Assembly (NCBI GenBank): GCA_023627715.1
Contig: JAMAHW010000014.1
Coordinates: 496,001 to 560,000, forward strand
Direction: 5' to 3'
Length of the DNA stretch: 64,000 nucleotides
Origin: Periconia sp. R9002
Lineage: Eukaryota > Ascomycota > Dothideomycetes > Pleosporales > Periconiaceae
A program made the position numbers and the translations under genes. Under the pieces are notes generated by a model that did not search any database, was not told the origin of the DNA, and saw only the letters and a list, made by a program, of their open reading frames with translations. Numbering within the stretch: the first letter of the stretch is position 1; every line of letters begins with the position of its first letter. Below are positions 22,421-33,341 of this stretch, piece after piece.

Positions 22421-22796
22421 AGAAGTAGACATTATGTATATACGCAGAAAAAAGAAGTTTTCATGTCCCGTTGCTTCATTTAGGTTTTTGCATGGCATGA
22501 GTTCGTTCTGGCTTTGTTACTCACGAATCAGCTTGTAGGTGTCGTCTATTCTTCTGTTGAATGACCTGTGGGTATCACCAATAAGCTTGTATATATAAGC
22601 AAGGAGCTACAAGTACAAAAGAAGCGCTACTCATACATAAAAAGAAAGGTCTAGAGAATAGCTGGTACATGAAGATAGAAACCAAAACGCCAGTACAAGA
22701 GAATCGCGCATTGAAGAATCACCCAAAGAACAAGAATCATAACCGCCAGAATGAAAAAGCGTTTCCAAGACCTCTTGCGCCCCCTCAAGAATCTGC
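22421..22796. other. convergent intergenic region
   Basis: Short 3'-3' interval between the deformylase and the metallopeptidase gene. Nothing recognised. Confidence 0.5.
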
Positions 22797-25100
22797 CTAC
22801 CATTCGCACCACACAACAGGATGCTGATGAATAGCCCACAACCCCAACTCACACTCTTTGCCCTTGCCCTTATTGTCACCATCCTCCTTGCACACGATGG
22901 GAGCATTCCTGCCATCGCAAGTCAGTCCTCCAACACCTTTCCCATCGCCCTTGTACACGCAATCCTTGCCATCGAGCTTTACCTTCTGCTCGAGGTTAGG
23001 CCAACCTGGATGTTCATAAAGCCCTGGGTCATCGTTTTTGGCGTCCGCCTTTGCAGCGGCGTTCTTCTCATTCTCACAAAGCTTGGAGGCGCCAGGGGTC
23101 GACTCGAAGAATAACCACGAGTTTATATTGCTGGCTTCGTCGATGTAGTTTTGCAGGATGATGGATAGCGCTTTTGTTGGCTTCGGCGCAGCCGGTGCTG
23201 GAGGGGTTGGCGTTGGTGTTGGTGACGGTGCTGGCGATGGTCGCGGAGGCGTCTCAATCGTATAATTGTACGTGCCGCAACCTGCTTTGATGCTGCCCGA
23301 CTTGGACATCTGATTCTTTTCGTCACCCTTCCGGCCACAACTGTCGGATTTTGCGAGCTCGGAGAAGGCGGTTGGGCAATCGATGTAGCAATCTTCAGGG
23401 TTGAAGTGTTCGTTTGGATACCAGTTGAGTTTGAATTTGGCGGAATTGAGTAGACCCGTCAGCGGTCCGGGAATGAGCGTCAATGCTAGGTGAAGTGGTG
23501 ACATTTCCAAGTTGCCCAAAGGATCTGCGGTCCAGTGAAGCACTTGGTGGTTATTGGTAGTTCCTTTGCAAAAGTCCTTGGGTGGACCAGAGCTAAAGTT
23601 GGAGCTAGGAAATCCACTGGCATCATTGTCGCAGTGCATTTCGAGCTGAGGCATTTTTTTGTCGTTAACGCCGGCTTTGTCACCGCAACCTGGGATCTTG
23701 ACGTCGCTTTCGGGCTCGATCTCTCCTCCCTGGAGAGTCTCATCTTGGTCGTTTGATGAGGGTGGTACGTTGAATGAGGAGCCGTCGCCACGGCGAGGAG
23801 CTTTATCTGGACGTTTTGAACCCACCGCCGGAAGAGGCGGATATCTTCCAATCTCCTTCTTGGCCCACATGGCCATCGCATACCAAGCAAAGGTGTCAGC
23901 GTTTTGGCCAGCATACCAAGCGTCACCTTTATAATTCCTTAAAACCTTGACGTTGTAGGGTTTGTATGCGCCTTCCTCAGTTCTGATGCCGTTCTTTTTG
24001 AAAGAGATCAAAGCGTCGTCGATGAACGGACTTTTCGCCGGCGCGTTCATGAAATAGTTCAGATGGGTTATCTCGTGGAAGAAGCATCTCGCCCTGTTGT
24101 CCCATTGGTCCAAATGGTCTTGGACTGCCTTGATCTGTCCCTTGACGTTTTTGGTGACATCGCCCAAGGATTTTAAATCGTTGAAAAAGATTTTGCAGAA
24201 GGTGATACGGCTGTAGCTTTCGAGGGGGGAGGAGTACGCTTCCATATTTTCTTTCTTTCCAGGCATCGGTTCCGCACCGTCTTTGGGAGGCTAAACCATA
24301 TCCATATGTCAGCCCGGGAAAAAAATCTTTTTTTCAAAAGAAATGTTGACTTACGGGGCATTGTGGGTTCGAATTCGCCTTGTCACCACATCTATCTTCT
24401 GGGTCTCCCGAGTTGTCTCCTCCGCTGCACGTCACTCTGATCCAAAGATCTCGTCCCGGCCAACCTGGGGACCATGGAGGTCTCTGCCAGTTACTATACC
24501 TATATCGCGGGTACAAAGTTAGTTAAATGTAACTAGGGTGGTTACAGTACATTATCAGTGTCTTCATACGCCACACCACGTGCTGTCTCGATAACAAATG
24601 ATACTGTATCTAGAGTTCAACATACCAGATTGATGATGCGGCGTCGAATATTTCTATCTTATGGATTAGTGCCTGCTCAAAAGTTGTTCTACGCGGCTAC
24701 TGGTTTGAGACCTACGTCGTATTTCCTCCCTTCGTTCGTTAGGTATCTTTGATGGAGCACCCCACATATCCTTGGCAGCTTGACCGTCCCAATCGAAACT
24801 TGCGTAGAGGCCATCGACATGAGATAGTTTGTAAAAGTCGTCATACGCTTCTTTAATGATATTTGCCGCAGGCGAATCGCAGCCGGCCCACCCAAATAAT
24901 CGTGTGCCACGGAGGTTCTGGGCGTCAATCTTGTTGCCTTTTTCATCGGTGACTGGGGGATATGGTGGAAATGGATGCTTCGACCAGTCGGGAGCAACAT
25001 CGTAGCCTGTGACATTGTAGTTGGTGGTTTCTGAGTGCACAAGAGACGGAAAGAAAAATGGGAGCATGAACAGTACGGATCTACCTGAACGGAAAGCCAT
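22797..25100 (-). CDS. secreted aspzincin-type metallopeptidase-like protein
   Basis: Four exons: 25100-24716, 24653-24626 (a 28-nt microexon), 24499-24355, 24290-22797. This gives 683 residues. Introns are 62, 126 and 64 bp, all GT...AG with matching phases. The N-terminus has a clear signal peptide (VLFMLPFFFPSLVHS). The zinc motif HEITH lies at about 258-262, and a downstream NAD (QNADTFAWYA, about 316-318) fits the third Asp ligand of the deuterolysin / Lys-specific metalloendopeptidase (M35, aspzincin) group. A second half follows with a Cys-containing segment, a Pro-rich linker of Pro-Ala-Pro-Thr repeats and a final Cys-rich part ending VVWCEW. This is much longer than classical deuterolysins. 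Whether it is an active protease or a specialised fungal relative is open. A role outside the cell is inferred. Confidence 0.75.
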
Positions 25101-25171
25101 CGTGAATTTATTTTGTGCTTCCACTGAGAAGACTTCACAACAAGAAATTTCGCGGATGCGCACCCTCTGTT

Positions 25172-25178
25172 ATTTATA
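25172..25178 (-). promoter_or_regulatory. TATA box of the metallopeptidase gene
   Basis: TATAAAT on the minus strand, 72-78 bp before the start codon at 25100, a normal distance for a fungal TATA promoter. Confidence 0.5.
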
Positions 25179-25807
25179 CATTTAAGAGGTTGCTGAGATT
25201 GACTGTATTCTTAGATAGGCTTGAATGCTGTTGCACAGTGCCACAAGGCGAAGTAATTCGATCTTCTGACACTCGTGTCGTCGCAATATTCTATTGGAGT
25301 ATATGAGATTAAAAGGGCAATGCGATACGAGGGTGGCAGTTCTTACAAGAGGCCCCCAAATTAGACCCAGATGGAGGGGAGCTTCTTACAGTACCCATCC
25401 TAGCCTAGAACCATGCGTAGAAGCACTTAACGTGAGTGGAGAGGGTGTTTGATTTGTTTTGCCCTGCGATACGGCTGACAGTGGTGGTGGCTTGTGAGTC
25501 GTTTTGGGGTCCAAAGAACGTCAAGGATGTTTCATCCTGGGTATGTAAGTAGAGTTTAATCTCTTGCCTTTACATCGCGATTGGCACGTAGTGGTAGCCT
25601 AGCCTGTGTCTGTAGGTTTAGATAAACTTATGAATGGTCGATCCATATGCGATTATAACGATGAAGGAATCCTTTGATCGGATTACTTACTCCTGGCAGA
25701 CTTATCACGCTGGACACGGTGGAAAATACCCACGAACGCAGACAGTTTGTAGCATGGCCCTTTTACGCCATTTAATCTGAGAAACTCCGCAGCCTTATCG
25801 GAGCCAT
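25179..25807. other. intergenic region
   Basis: Upstream region of the metallopeptidase gene and 3' flank of the next minus-strand gene. Nothing else recognised. Confidence 0.5.
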
Positions 25808-26527
25808 TCAGGCTTCCGGCCATGCCTTCTGCAGCTGCCCGACTTCCCCAGTATCCTTCAGGCCCCAACAACCCAAGAATGAATTACCCCGGTAATCCTC
25901 TACGCGCCCCCAAACTTTGCCACCAAACCTATCCTTGAGCATGTTTGCCTTCTCGTCCATGTTTTTGCATAGCCGCAACCGTGATACGTCGTGGGGAACA
26001 AGCTCTTTGTCGATTGGAGGATCCCACATAGGCGTGTCGAATTCAGAGACCACGAGACCTCCTGTACTAGGCCACGCTACACTGACCCAGTGCCGCTCAC
26101 GCGCCGTCAGTGCAGGCTCATCACTCTCGTCCAGAGCCTGGACATCCACGTCGTCGCCATTCAAAAGCCAGTATCGTCTCAGAGAATCCCACCACTTCGC
26201 GCCAAGTAGCAACATCCTTTGGCAAAATGTGTCTTCATCGGCAGGACTTTTGTGTCTGGACATAGGTGGATCCATACGATCCAGATCCAGAAACTCCAAA
26301 TCCGCGGGCGAGGCATCTTCCAGGATAATGACGCCGCCGCGAGATGGGTAACCCCATATCATGATGGTTGGAGTATCAAAACTGATGCGGCGGGTGATGT
26401 CCTCTCCTGAGTTGTAGACGACGTGTGGACCACATACATAGACGTCGCGGGCAGACGATGTCAGTCGAGAACTTCCAGCGCTAGGTTCTGACCTTGAGGG
26501 TTGTAGGTATCCGAGTGCCTTCTTCAT
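25808..26527 (-). CDS. hypothetical protein, 239 residues
   Basis: One exon from an ATG at 26527. Not recognised as a known family. The composition is that of a soluble globular protein with several Trp-rich stretches (AKWWDSLRRYW, RERHWVSVAWPS, GGKVWGRVEDY) and many acidic residues in the middle. There is no signal peptide, membrane helix or catalytic motif that I can name. The last residues (GQLQKAWPEA) run to a clean stop. Codon use and length support a real gene. The flanks are short intergenic regions, and the neighbours give no clue to function. Confidence 0.6.
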   Translation of the reverse strand: MKKALGYLQPSRSEPSAGSSRLTSSARDVYVCGPHVVYNSGEDITRRISFDTPTIMIWGYPSRGGVIILEDASPADLEFLDLDRMDPPMSRHKSPADEDTFCQRMLLLGAKWWDSLRRYWLLNGDDVDVQALDESDEPALTARERHWVSVAWPSTGGLVVSEFDTPMWDPPIDKELVPHDVSRLRLCKNMDEKANMLKDRFGGKVWGRVEDYRGNSFLGCWGLKDTGEVGQLQKAWPEA

Positions 26528-27030
26528 GGTTGTGAATTGTCCCGACTCAACTGGTGGTGTTATTCTCGTAGCGATATGGAAACAAAATATGAAGGCAGGC
26601 GCTATTTGGCGCGCGAATGTCGATGTGTGATAGAATAAAATACAACAATGAATCGTCGCAGAGTGATTTTACCATGGGTATCAACACAGGCAGGGGGAAA
26701 CATTTGGTAACGTCCTCGGCCTGAACGGACACACAAGCAACTGTTTGCGCACGTGAGAAGCTTATTTAATCTGTATGGCTCACTTGAGCGTCTCATTGTA
26801 GGCAACGAGATTATTGGTACGCATGCTGACTCATCCCGAACTTCATTGGCAGACCTTTTGTGAACTCCTAAAACGGATCACAGCATATATGTATATTCCT
26901 CTGGTAAGAATGAAGAGACGCGACGATCTATAGAACGAAGCTTGCAAAACCAACCGTTAAGGCGCTGCGATTAGTTATCCATTCCCACAAACGCTGCTTC
27001 CCAATCTCTTCTCTACAACAACAGCATCGT
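26528..27030. other. intergenic region
   Basis: 503 bp between two minus-strand genes. Presumed promoter of the hypothetical gene and 3' flank of carbonic anhydrase. Nothing specific seen. Confidence 0.5.
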
Positions 27031-27874
27031 CTACGAAACCAAATTGTAGATCTTCTGAATCTCCTTCAGCTGCCCCTCGAAGTCAATGTTCAAGTCCTTC
27101 AACAAGCCATCTTTGAAACCAAAGACCCATCCATGTACAATGGGATATCCACTTTTCGCATAGCTCTGCTGGATTGCCGCGGTCTTGATGATGTTCCTAG
27201 CCTGTTCCACCACGTTCAATTCCACCAACCTGTTGTATTTGTCCTCCTCATTCTTGATAGCGTCCAGCTCAGCCTCGTGCAGGCGGTACACGTCCCTAAT
27301 ATTGCGAAGCCATGGGTTGAGCAGACCCAAGTCTTGAGGGGTCATGGCTGCTTTGACACCACCGCAGCCGTAGTGCCCACAGACTACAATGTGTTTGACA
27401 TGCAAGTGGCGCACGGCGTAGTTGACGACGGACATGACATTGAGGTCGGTGGAGCAGACGAGATTGGCGATGTTGCGGTGGATAAACATCTCGCCGGGGC
27501 CGAGGCCGGTGATGGCTTCTGCGGGGATGCGAGAGTCGGAGCAGCCTGGTCATCCATGTGAGTTTCTGATTGAAGGGCGGAGATGGACCATGGCATCTGG
27601 GTTCGCCATTTTACAAGGTGTTGGAGCCACAAAGTTGCTCGCTCCGCCTTCGAGAGGGATGGAAAAAGCAATTCATGTTGCCAGCTGGATCGAACTTACC
27701 AATCCACAGATACTCAGGACTCTGCCCAGCGTTCAGGTGCTTGAAGAAGTCGGGGTTCTTTGCCTTCTGCTCTTCGGCCCATTTCTTGTTGCTCTCGAAG
27801 ATGCGGTCATGGCTCTGCTGTAGGTATTTCTTGACCTCCTGTGGGGGCTGCTTGTCGAGTTCCTCAGAAGACAT
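27031..27874 (-). CDS. beta-carbonic anhydrase
   Basis: Interconverts CO2 and bicarbonate; in fungi it supplies bicarbonate for anabolism and takes part in CO2 sensing. Two exons, 27874-27700 and 27545-27031, with a 154-bp GT...AG intron that splits the Gly before the CSDSR motif. 229 residues, the usual size. Zinc ligands are Cys60 (CSDSR), His116 and Cys119 (CGHYGCGG), with the Asp62-Arg64 dyad of beta-class enzymes. The chosen start (MSSEELDKQ) matches the normal N-terminus. The same frame continues upstream to another ATG at 28102, which would add 76 mostly basic residues, see findings. Divergent from the DUF3253 gene. Confidence 0.93.
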
Positions 27875-28590
27875 GATTCTGCTGGAGCAATTCCGCCTCC
27901 CTTGCAGGGTAAATGAAGCAAGACCGGGTGATGAGGTAAGTAGACGCTGCTTGCGAGGGCAACGAGCAGGTGATGACTGTTTGAGCAGGTGTGGGGAGGA
28001 AGCAGCAAGGGAAAAAGAGCGTGCGGTCCCACTGGCTTTAAACGGTCCTACCCCTCCCACCACCGTATCCCACTTCGAGCGGAAGCCCAAGACCAACCGC
28101 ATCGCTTGCCGTCTGTTTCTCCGAAAGGGGTGTTGAGGTTGAGAGCTTTGCACAGCTGCTGATTGGACCTGACGTCAAAAGATGCCGCACAGTGCAGCTT
28201 TATCCCCTGCGCCGATCTCGCCTGCAGTGCCAAGCGATTGCCGGTGCCATCTACTGTGCCATCTGACAGATTGACATCTCCGGGTAGTTATCAAATATCC
28301 TAAGTGACTAATAACAAGACGGGCTTGGTTCTCAATGGTCGATACAGTACATTGAAATGGCACTCTGTGTCACGCCAAAACACCGACAACGCATGGTGGG
28401 GATGCCGTCACAGTCACGTGGCGCTATTTTCATTCACCACTCCAATCCTGGAAACCTTGAGCTATCCATGAACGCGTTAGCATAAGCTTGATAATGGCTA
28501 ATCATGATCTTAGCGTTCCCATTAGCGTGGGACAGCGATTTGTACAGCCGCTTATGTCTGCCCCACCATCCCGACAATACAAACCAGATA
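27875..28590. promoter_or_regulatory. divergent promoter region (carbonic anhydrase / DUF3253)
   Basis: 716 bp between two divergent start codons. The part next to carbonic anhydrase (27875-28102) is also open in the carbonic anhydrase frame, and 28504 offers an in-frame upstream ATG for the DUF3253 gene. No factor site could be named. Confidence 0.4.
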
Positions 28591-28926
28591 ATGTCTTCAG
28601 CCCTCCCACAATCCAAACTCCAGATCCTCCTACCTGCAGCATCACATCTCCTCCAGTCTCGAGCCTTTCCGAAAACCATCTGCCCTTCCGAAGTCGCACG
28701 CTCGCTATCCAGCCAGGAGCTCGCTGAACTCGGATACGCGACGTGGCGCGACGCCATGGACGATGTGCGGGGTTTAGTGTGGGAGATGCGTACGAAAGGG
28801 GAGGTGGAGGTACTCCAGAAGGGGGAAGTGCTGGACGAGGCGATGCAATTGAGGGAGGTGAGGGGGCCGATTAGGGTGAGGAGGAAAGAGGAAAAGATTG
28901 ACGGAGTTGAACAGACAAGCAGTTGA
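28591..28926 (+). CDS. DUF3253 small protein
   Basis: 111 residues in one exon. The pattern ICPSEVAR...WR..M..VR.L...MR..G.....LQKGEVLD, ending in GPIRVRRKE, is that of DUF3253, a small predicted winged-helix-like family in bacteria and fungi with no known function. The ATG at 28591 places the domain near the N-terminus as usual. An in-frame ATG at 28504 would add 29 residues. No signal peptide or membrane helix. Confidence 0.75.
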   Translation: MSSALPQSKLQILLPAASHLLQSRAFPKTICPSEVARSLSSQELAELGYATWRDAMDDVRGLVWEMRTKGEVEVLQKGEVLDEAMQLREVRGPIRVRRKEEKIDGVEQTSS

Positions 28927-29201
28927 TTGAACCACCAAAAGAATAGCAACAGCACTAGCAACTTCAAATGTACATGTCGAATGGCATGGTTCTAGCAGAA
29001 CTGGGCTTATTCTCGCTGAAAAAGCTGCTTGTTTCACAAACTAACAGGGCTTTCCGATCTCTAGATTTCAGGTGGCTTGGGAGACTGAACTTTCAGAAGT
29101 TGATTACATGTAGTTGCGCGTATCTCTGGGTATCAATATGTATGTACGCGTCTTCATAATGCCGGAAAGGGAAAAATACAATCGTTCATCGCTGGGTGAG
29201 T

Positions 29202-30299
29202 TCAATGTTCGGGATGTTGCGGCGCGCTGTTGTCTATACCTTGCCATTCTTTCCCCCACCTCTCGTGATCCGCCGCGGTCCCGGCTTCACCCTCTTCTGC
29301 TAAGCGTTTGATATCACTCCAGTACTCTAGCTTCTTGCATTCTGCATCGGCTGCCTCTAGTGCCTTCAGCAGGTCATCTATCCTGCGTTTCTCCACATCG
29401 CTTTCGCGCTCGCCGGTTTCTTTGTGCTTTTCGCGGTGTGATTGTGCCGAGTCGATCGTGGAAGTGAGCGTAGAAAGCAGTTGACGCCGTGAGTTTTGAA
29501 AGACAAGCATGGACATTATGGCGGGGATCTATTTGAAATCAGATAGTTGAAAGATAACTCGGCGAGGATGGGATCTGACCTGTTCGGCAAGATAGTATAG
29601 CTCTTGGCCACCTTGTTCGATGAACCTGTTGATGTACACTATCTTTTCCCGATCAATGGCTGCCTTTTTGAGTCTTCGCATCAGAGTTGGCACATCTCTG
29701 ATTTCCTCATCGATAGACTTGTCAGCGCTGCCTGAGATACTGTTCGGCCGAGTCACAGTCGTCCCTGTCCGCATTAAGGTTGTTCCAATACTGAACGTTT
29801 CCCCGAACAGTCTTTCCCTGTTGTCCTTTGTCTTCGGTGGCAACGTTTGTTTGACTCTCTTCCTCAACCACCGTCTCCTGCGCACGAAGCTGTGGAACCA
29901 TGGGTGATTGCCGTGCCAAGCAGCCCCGCGGAACCAGAGGCTGTACTGCCAGCCTTCTTCGTCTACATCATGGCTCATGTCTACGTACCATGACTTCCAA
30001 TCCCACACCCAACTTGGATCTGGCACCTGTGCATTCGTAATGTTCACAGGAGAGGGCTTGAAGCGCTCATCGACCCATGGAGAGTGATCAATACGCAAGT
30101 TCCATAGGGCCTTGTGCGAGAAGAGTGGGAGACCGAAAACGAACCAACCGCGTTGATTCTCGTATAGCACATCTATGTGTGAAGTTTCGCTCTGATGTGG
30201 CTGCGCAGTGTTGTGGCCTCGTTGCCCGTGCTGTTCAGATATTTGCTCGGTGTCGTCATAAGAGTGGTCAACTAAGGTTATGTTGGCTTGGTCGGTCAT
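29202..30299 (-). CDS. dysferlin-domain (Pex24/Spo73-like) protein
   Basis: Two exons, 30299-29580 and 29528-29202, with a 51-bp GT...AG intron in phase 0, giving 348 residues. From about residue 45 the sequence YENQRGWFVFGLPLFSHKAL, followed by SPWVDE, a PDPSWVWDWKSWYVDM block and a final WFHSFVRRRRWLRKR, shows the paired DysFN/DysFC layout of the peroxin/dysferlin domain found in yeast Pex30-32, Spo73 and related proteins. There is no reticulon-like membrane part, so it is closer to the soluble Spo73 layout. The C-terminal third is helical and charged (RRIDDLLKALEAADAECKKLE), probably coiled coil. A role in membrane contact or prospore/peroxisome membrane biology is inferred from the family. 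Confidence 0.75.
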
Positions 30300-30890
30300 G
30301 CTGAATCAAACTAAGGAGCGAAGAACGACGTAAAGTGTTCCAAAGGGAGATCGCAGACATGAGCTGGAGAAGAGCGATGATGAAGCGGTAGATGGGGTTG
30401 TCCGATGGCGGATGGGCGCGTTGTGGGGAAGAAGTATCCGTTTATTTAGTAAGGGGTTAGGTGCCACGGCGGCCTTGCAGCTATGACTGCGAGGGGGAAA
30501 CAATTATCTAGGAGTATTAATACAGATGACAGAATACAAACGAAGGAAAGCCTGCAGCCAGCACTTGGTACAGGGCGATAGGAAACAAAGCAAGATGAAG
30601 AAATGGAAAAAGCTGTAGGAGAGGAGCAGGAGGTCCGGGCTGGCGATCTGGTTCCACGACTCACGGACTGGTGGATGATTGGTGATCCGTGCTCAAGCTT
30701 CGTCATACGTCATACCTGTAATCCCGAGAGCTTCCTTCCTTGAACGACTCCGCATTCCCCTCCCCAATAAATAGCCGCGTCTCCTGCCACACCTGATCCA
30801 AAGCGACATTGCAACTTGTACATCCGGATCTCCACACATCTCGAGTTTTCCCAACTTCACCTTTTCAATCCAATCAACACATACACAACA
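30300..30890. promoter_or_regulatory. divergent promoter region (dysferlin-domain / small membrane protein)
   Basis: 591 bp between divergent starts. A TATA-like aataaatag sits near 30766-30774, about 120 bp before the ATG at 30891, followed by CT-rich and CAA-rich leader sequence typical of well-expressed fungal genes. Confidence 0.4.
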
Positions 30891-31445
30891 ATGGCCGGAC
30901 GATTCGTCAAGATTGGTGGTGCCGCAGTCCTCGGCGGTGGTGCCTATTACCTCTACAATGCCGGCGGAGACCCAAAACTCGCCGAGAAGAAGTTTGAGCG
31001 TACGTTGTTTTGCGCATTCATGATAGCTCCCCAGACGATGCAGCCGACTTATTCTACACAGACGATGCCGCCAGCGCTTCGGCCAAGCTGAGAGGTAACC
31101 TACCCGGCAAAGAGAAGGAAGCCAAGAAGGCCGGTGAAGAGGGCTACGAGGCTCTTCGTGCGAGGGCAGAAGATTTAGTAAGTGGCTCAACATTGCAATA
31201 GCAGCTGCGACACGCGCTGACTTGAAAACTAGGCAAAGGATGCCAAGGAACAAGCGAGCAAGACGGGACGACAAATCGATCAGACCGTGGACCAGTACCG
31301 CCAGGATGCAGCGAAGAAGTTGGAGGAAGCACGCAACACAGCTAGCAAGGACCTTAACGCCGCTGTTGACACATTTGATAAAAAAGTCACAGAAGGCGCG
31401 GCCAAGTCGCAGAGCTGGTTCGGCTCGTGGTTCGGCTCAAAGTAA
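30891..31445 (+). CDS. small one-helix membrane protein ('calcofluor white hypersensitive' type)
   Basis: Three exons: 30891-30999, 31062-31177, 31233-31445 (145 residues; introns 62 and 55 bp, phases agree). A short Gly/Ala-rich hydrophobic segment (GGAAVLGGGAYYLY) at residues 9-22 is followed by a motif AGGDPKLAEKKFE and a long, highly charged helical region with Ala/Lys/Glu periodicity (LEA-like). The protein ends WFGSWFGSK. This layout matches ascomycete proteins commonly annotated as calcofluor-white-hypersensitive precursors. The N-terminal glycine-rich helix also fits a mitochondrial inner-membrane or ER anchor. Family recognition is moderate; cellular role uncertain. Confidence 0.7.
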
Positions 31446-32204
31446 AGCTGGAGCGCAACAGAAGGAGAGTGGCGTGACCGTCTCGTGCGCTTGTCAGGGC
31501 GGTTTGGTGCAAAGCATTTTCATGATTAATGTTCGCAACCTGTTTCACACTTGCATAATGGAGGTCACTATAGGAGTCAGGCTTGAAAGAGATTTATTTT
31601 CCACTTTACCGGGTAGCTATTGGAAAGGACCTGTCGCATACCTAATTACTTTACTATCTTCACGCTGTTGTTTGTCTCATGTTTGCTTGCCTCGGCTAAA
31701 CTTCGGCCGTCTGATACATGATCATTATGACGCATCTGGGCCTTAGCCAAATGAGTATCTAGCTAGGTAGGTACGTGCTTTATGGGGCTGCGTTTGTGTT
31801 TCTGGTCACCAGACAATCTATGTACGCGTGCGATGGATTGCGTTCAATTCTTGCATACATTTATATTTTCCAACTTATACATAAGACTGTGCACTTTGCT
31901 AACTTACGTGTTTTGTTGTGTATAGCCAACCGGTTATCTATTGGTGATGATGGAAACTCCGAAACTCCACTTTACCGCATTGGGCTAAAGTGGTGTCGCG
32001 AAAATACGCGTGCACGAACTAAACGCGTCTTCTACCCCTGTCGCTTTCTCGCCCAGCCGCCCCACGGCCTTCATAAACAACCTCTTGACTCCCCTCGCTC
32101 ACTATGTACTCTCTCTCAACTCCACTATTTCTCCCTTCTCATCGTCAACCCCATTCTTCAACCGTATCACATCATCACCGTCTATCAATATACTCCAAGC
32201 CATC
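31446..32204. other. intergenic region
   Basis: 759 bp between two plus-strand genes; the part before 32205 is CT-rich leader. An apparent frame from 32010 has no ATG before 32205. Confidence 0.5.
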
Positions 32205-33341
32205 ATGGCACCCATCGATGCGTCGTCCCCTGCTCTTCCCGCCGAACTCCTGAACCTTCTCGCTCTGCACTCTTCCTTTTTAACCGCCCTCTCGTTGCAC
32301 TACGCCCACAATGGAACCGCATCCCCAGTCGACCTCTCGTCCTTGACGGAATCTGTGTCCAAAGTCTGGCGTCTCCGGAAAGTAACCTACGATGATATCC
32401 GACTTTGCATTGGCGTCCTCGAAGCAGGTCCGATGGGCCACCAGAACCCATTCTGCCTTTCCGACTATGGTCGCGGCAAGATCTGTCTCGAAATTAGGGA
32501 GGAACACAAGTTGAGCATTGGGGGACTGAGTATGAACGAGCAGGCGTTGAAGGATATGTTCATGGCCAGCCTAGACGCATTGTGGTCTCAATTCACTTCA
32601 TCGTCAACCGCGCGCGTAATTGCAACTCCTAAGAAGCGCGGGCGACCAAGGAAAACAGAAACCAGGCAGCCCAGCATTCAGCCTTTCATCTCCGAACCCA
32701 ACCTCACGAAGTTCATCGCACAGCTCCCACATGCTGATATCACAACTTGCGCCTCCCTCACCGCGATCGCCCCGCTGCAAGAAAAAGGCCGCAAGAGGTT
32801 GCGTGAGTTCAAAGAAAGCGTTCAGCAGGGGCGTTCGACGAAGAAGGCGCGAGATTCCTCCTTCATTACATCGTCTGGCAAGGAGAACCAAAACGTTCAG
32901 ATCAAGACAGAGGAGACCCAGGCAAAAATGACAGACTTTGCAGCTGTCCGCAAAACCGCCCTTCTTGACCGCATTCTCGCGAAGCAGGCGCTCGCGGCAT
33001 CCAGTCCCAAACCCCCAAGCCCGGCCGAACTAGCTCGAAGCTCCGCCCTGCAGCGCTCAGAAGAAGTTCTTAATGTGCTGTCCTTGCTGTGTGCTTCCAA
33101 AGGTCCTGGATCACGCGTTTCTTTCTCTATGAACACTCTCCTCCAAGCTCTTCAACAATCGATCCGCTCGCCAATCTCTCGGGACGAAGCGCTCAAGTGT
33201 GTAGAGGTTCTGGCTGCGGAGGTTGCACCGGGCTATGTGAGAATCGTGCGAATGGGTGCGATCAGCAGCGTGGTTATCAACCAAACCATGAGGCCTGTAG
33301 ACGTCAAGGGGAAGCTGGCTGCACTGGGTGTTGCTGTGTAA
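32205..33341 (+). CDS. cdt1: DNA replication licensing factor Cdt1-like
   Basis: 378 residues, one exon, starting at the first ATG (MAPIDASS). Cdt1 loads the MCM2-7 helicase at origins in G1 together with ORC and Cdc6. The N-terminal globular part (about 10-130) has helical pattern and the block YDDIRLCIGVLEAG. It is followed by an AT-hook-like GRPRK motif (about 146) and a basic, Ser/Lys-rich linker with nuclear localisation signals. The C-terminal roughly 100 residues (ALQRSEEVLNVLSLL to ISSVVINQ) form the winged-helix domain typical of fungal Cdt1 C-termini that bind MCM. Sequence conservation in Cdt1 is low, so the call rests on domain order and on the C-terminal winged helix. Confidence 0.75.
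   Translation: MAPIDASSPALPAELLNLLALHSSFLTALSLHYAHNGTASPVDLSSLTESVSKVWRLRKVTYDDIRLCIGVLEAGPMGHQNPFCLSDYGRGKICLEIREEHKLSIGGLSMNEQALKDMFMASLDALWSQFTSSSTARVIATPKKRGRPRKTETRQPSIQPFISEPNLTKFIAQLPHADITTCASLTAIAPLQEKGRKRLREFKESVQQGRSTKKARDSSFITSSGKENQNVQIKTEETQAKMTDFAAVRKTALLDRILAKQALAASSPKPPSPAELARSSALQRSEEVLNVLSLLCASKGPGSRVSFSMNTLLQALQQSIRSPISRDEALKCVEVLAAEVAPGYVRIVRMGAISSVVINQTMRPVDVKGKLAALGVAV

Noticed and set aside
32010..32204. N-terminal extension of the Cdt1 frame.
   Set aside because: It begins with GTG, is Ser/Thr/Pro leader-like in composition, and no ATG occurs before 32205.
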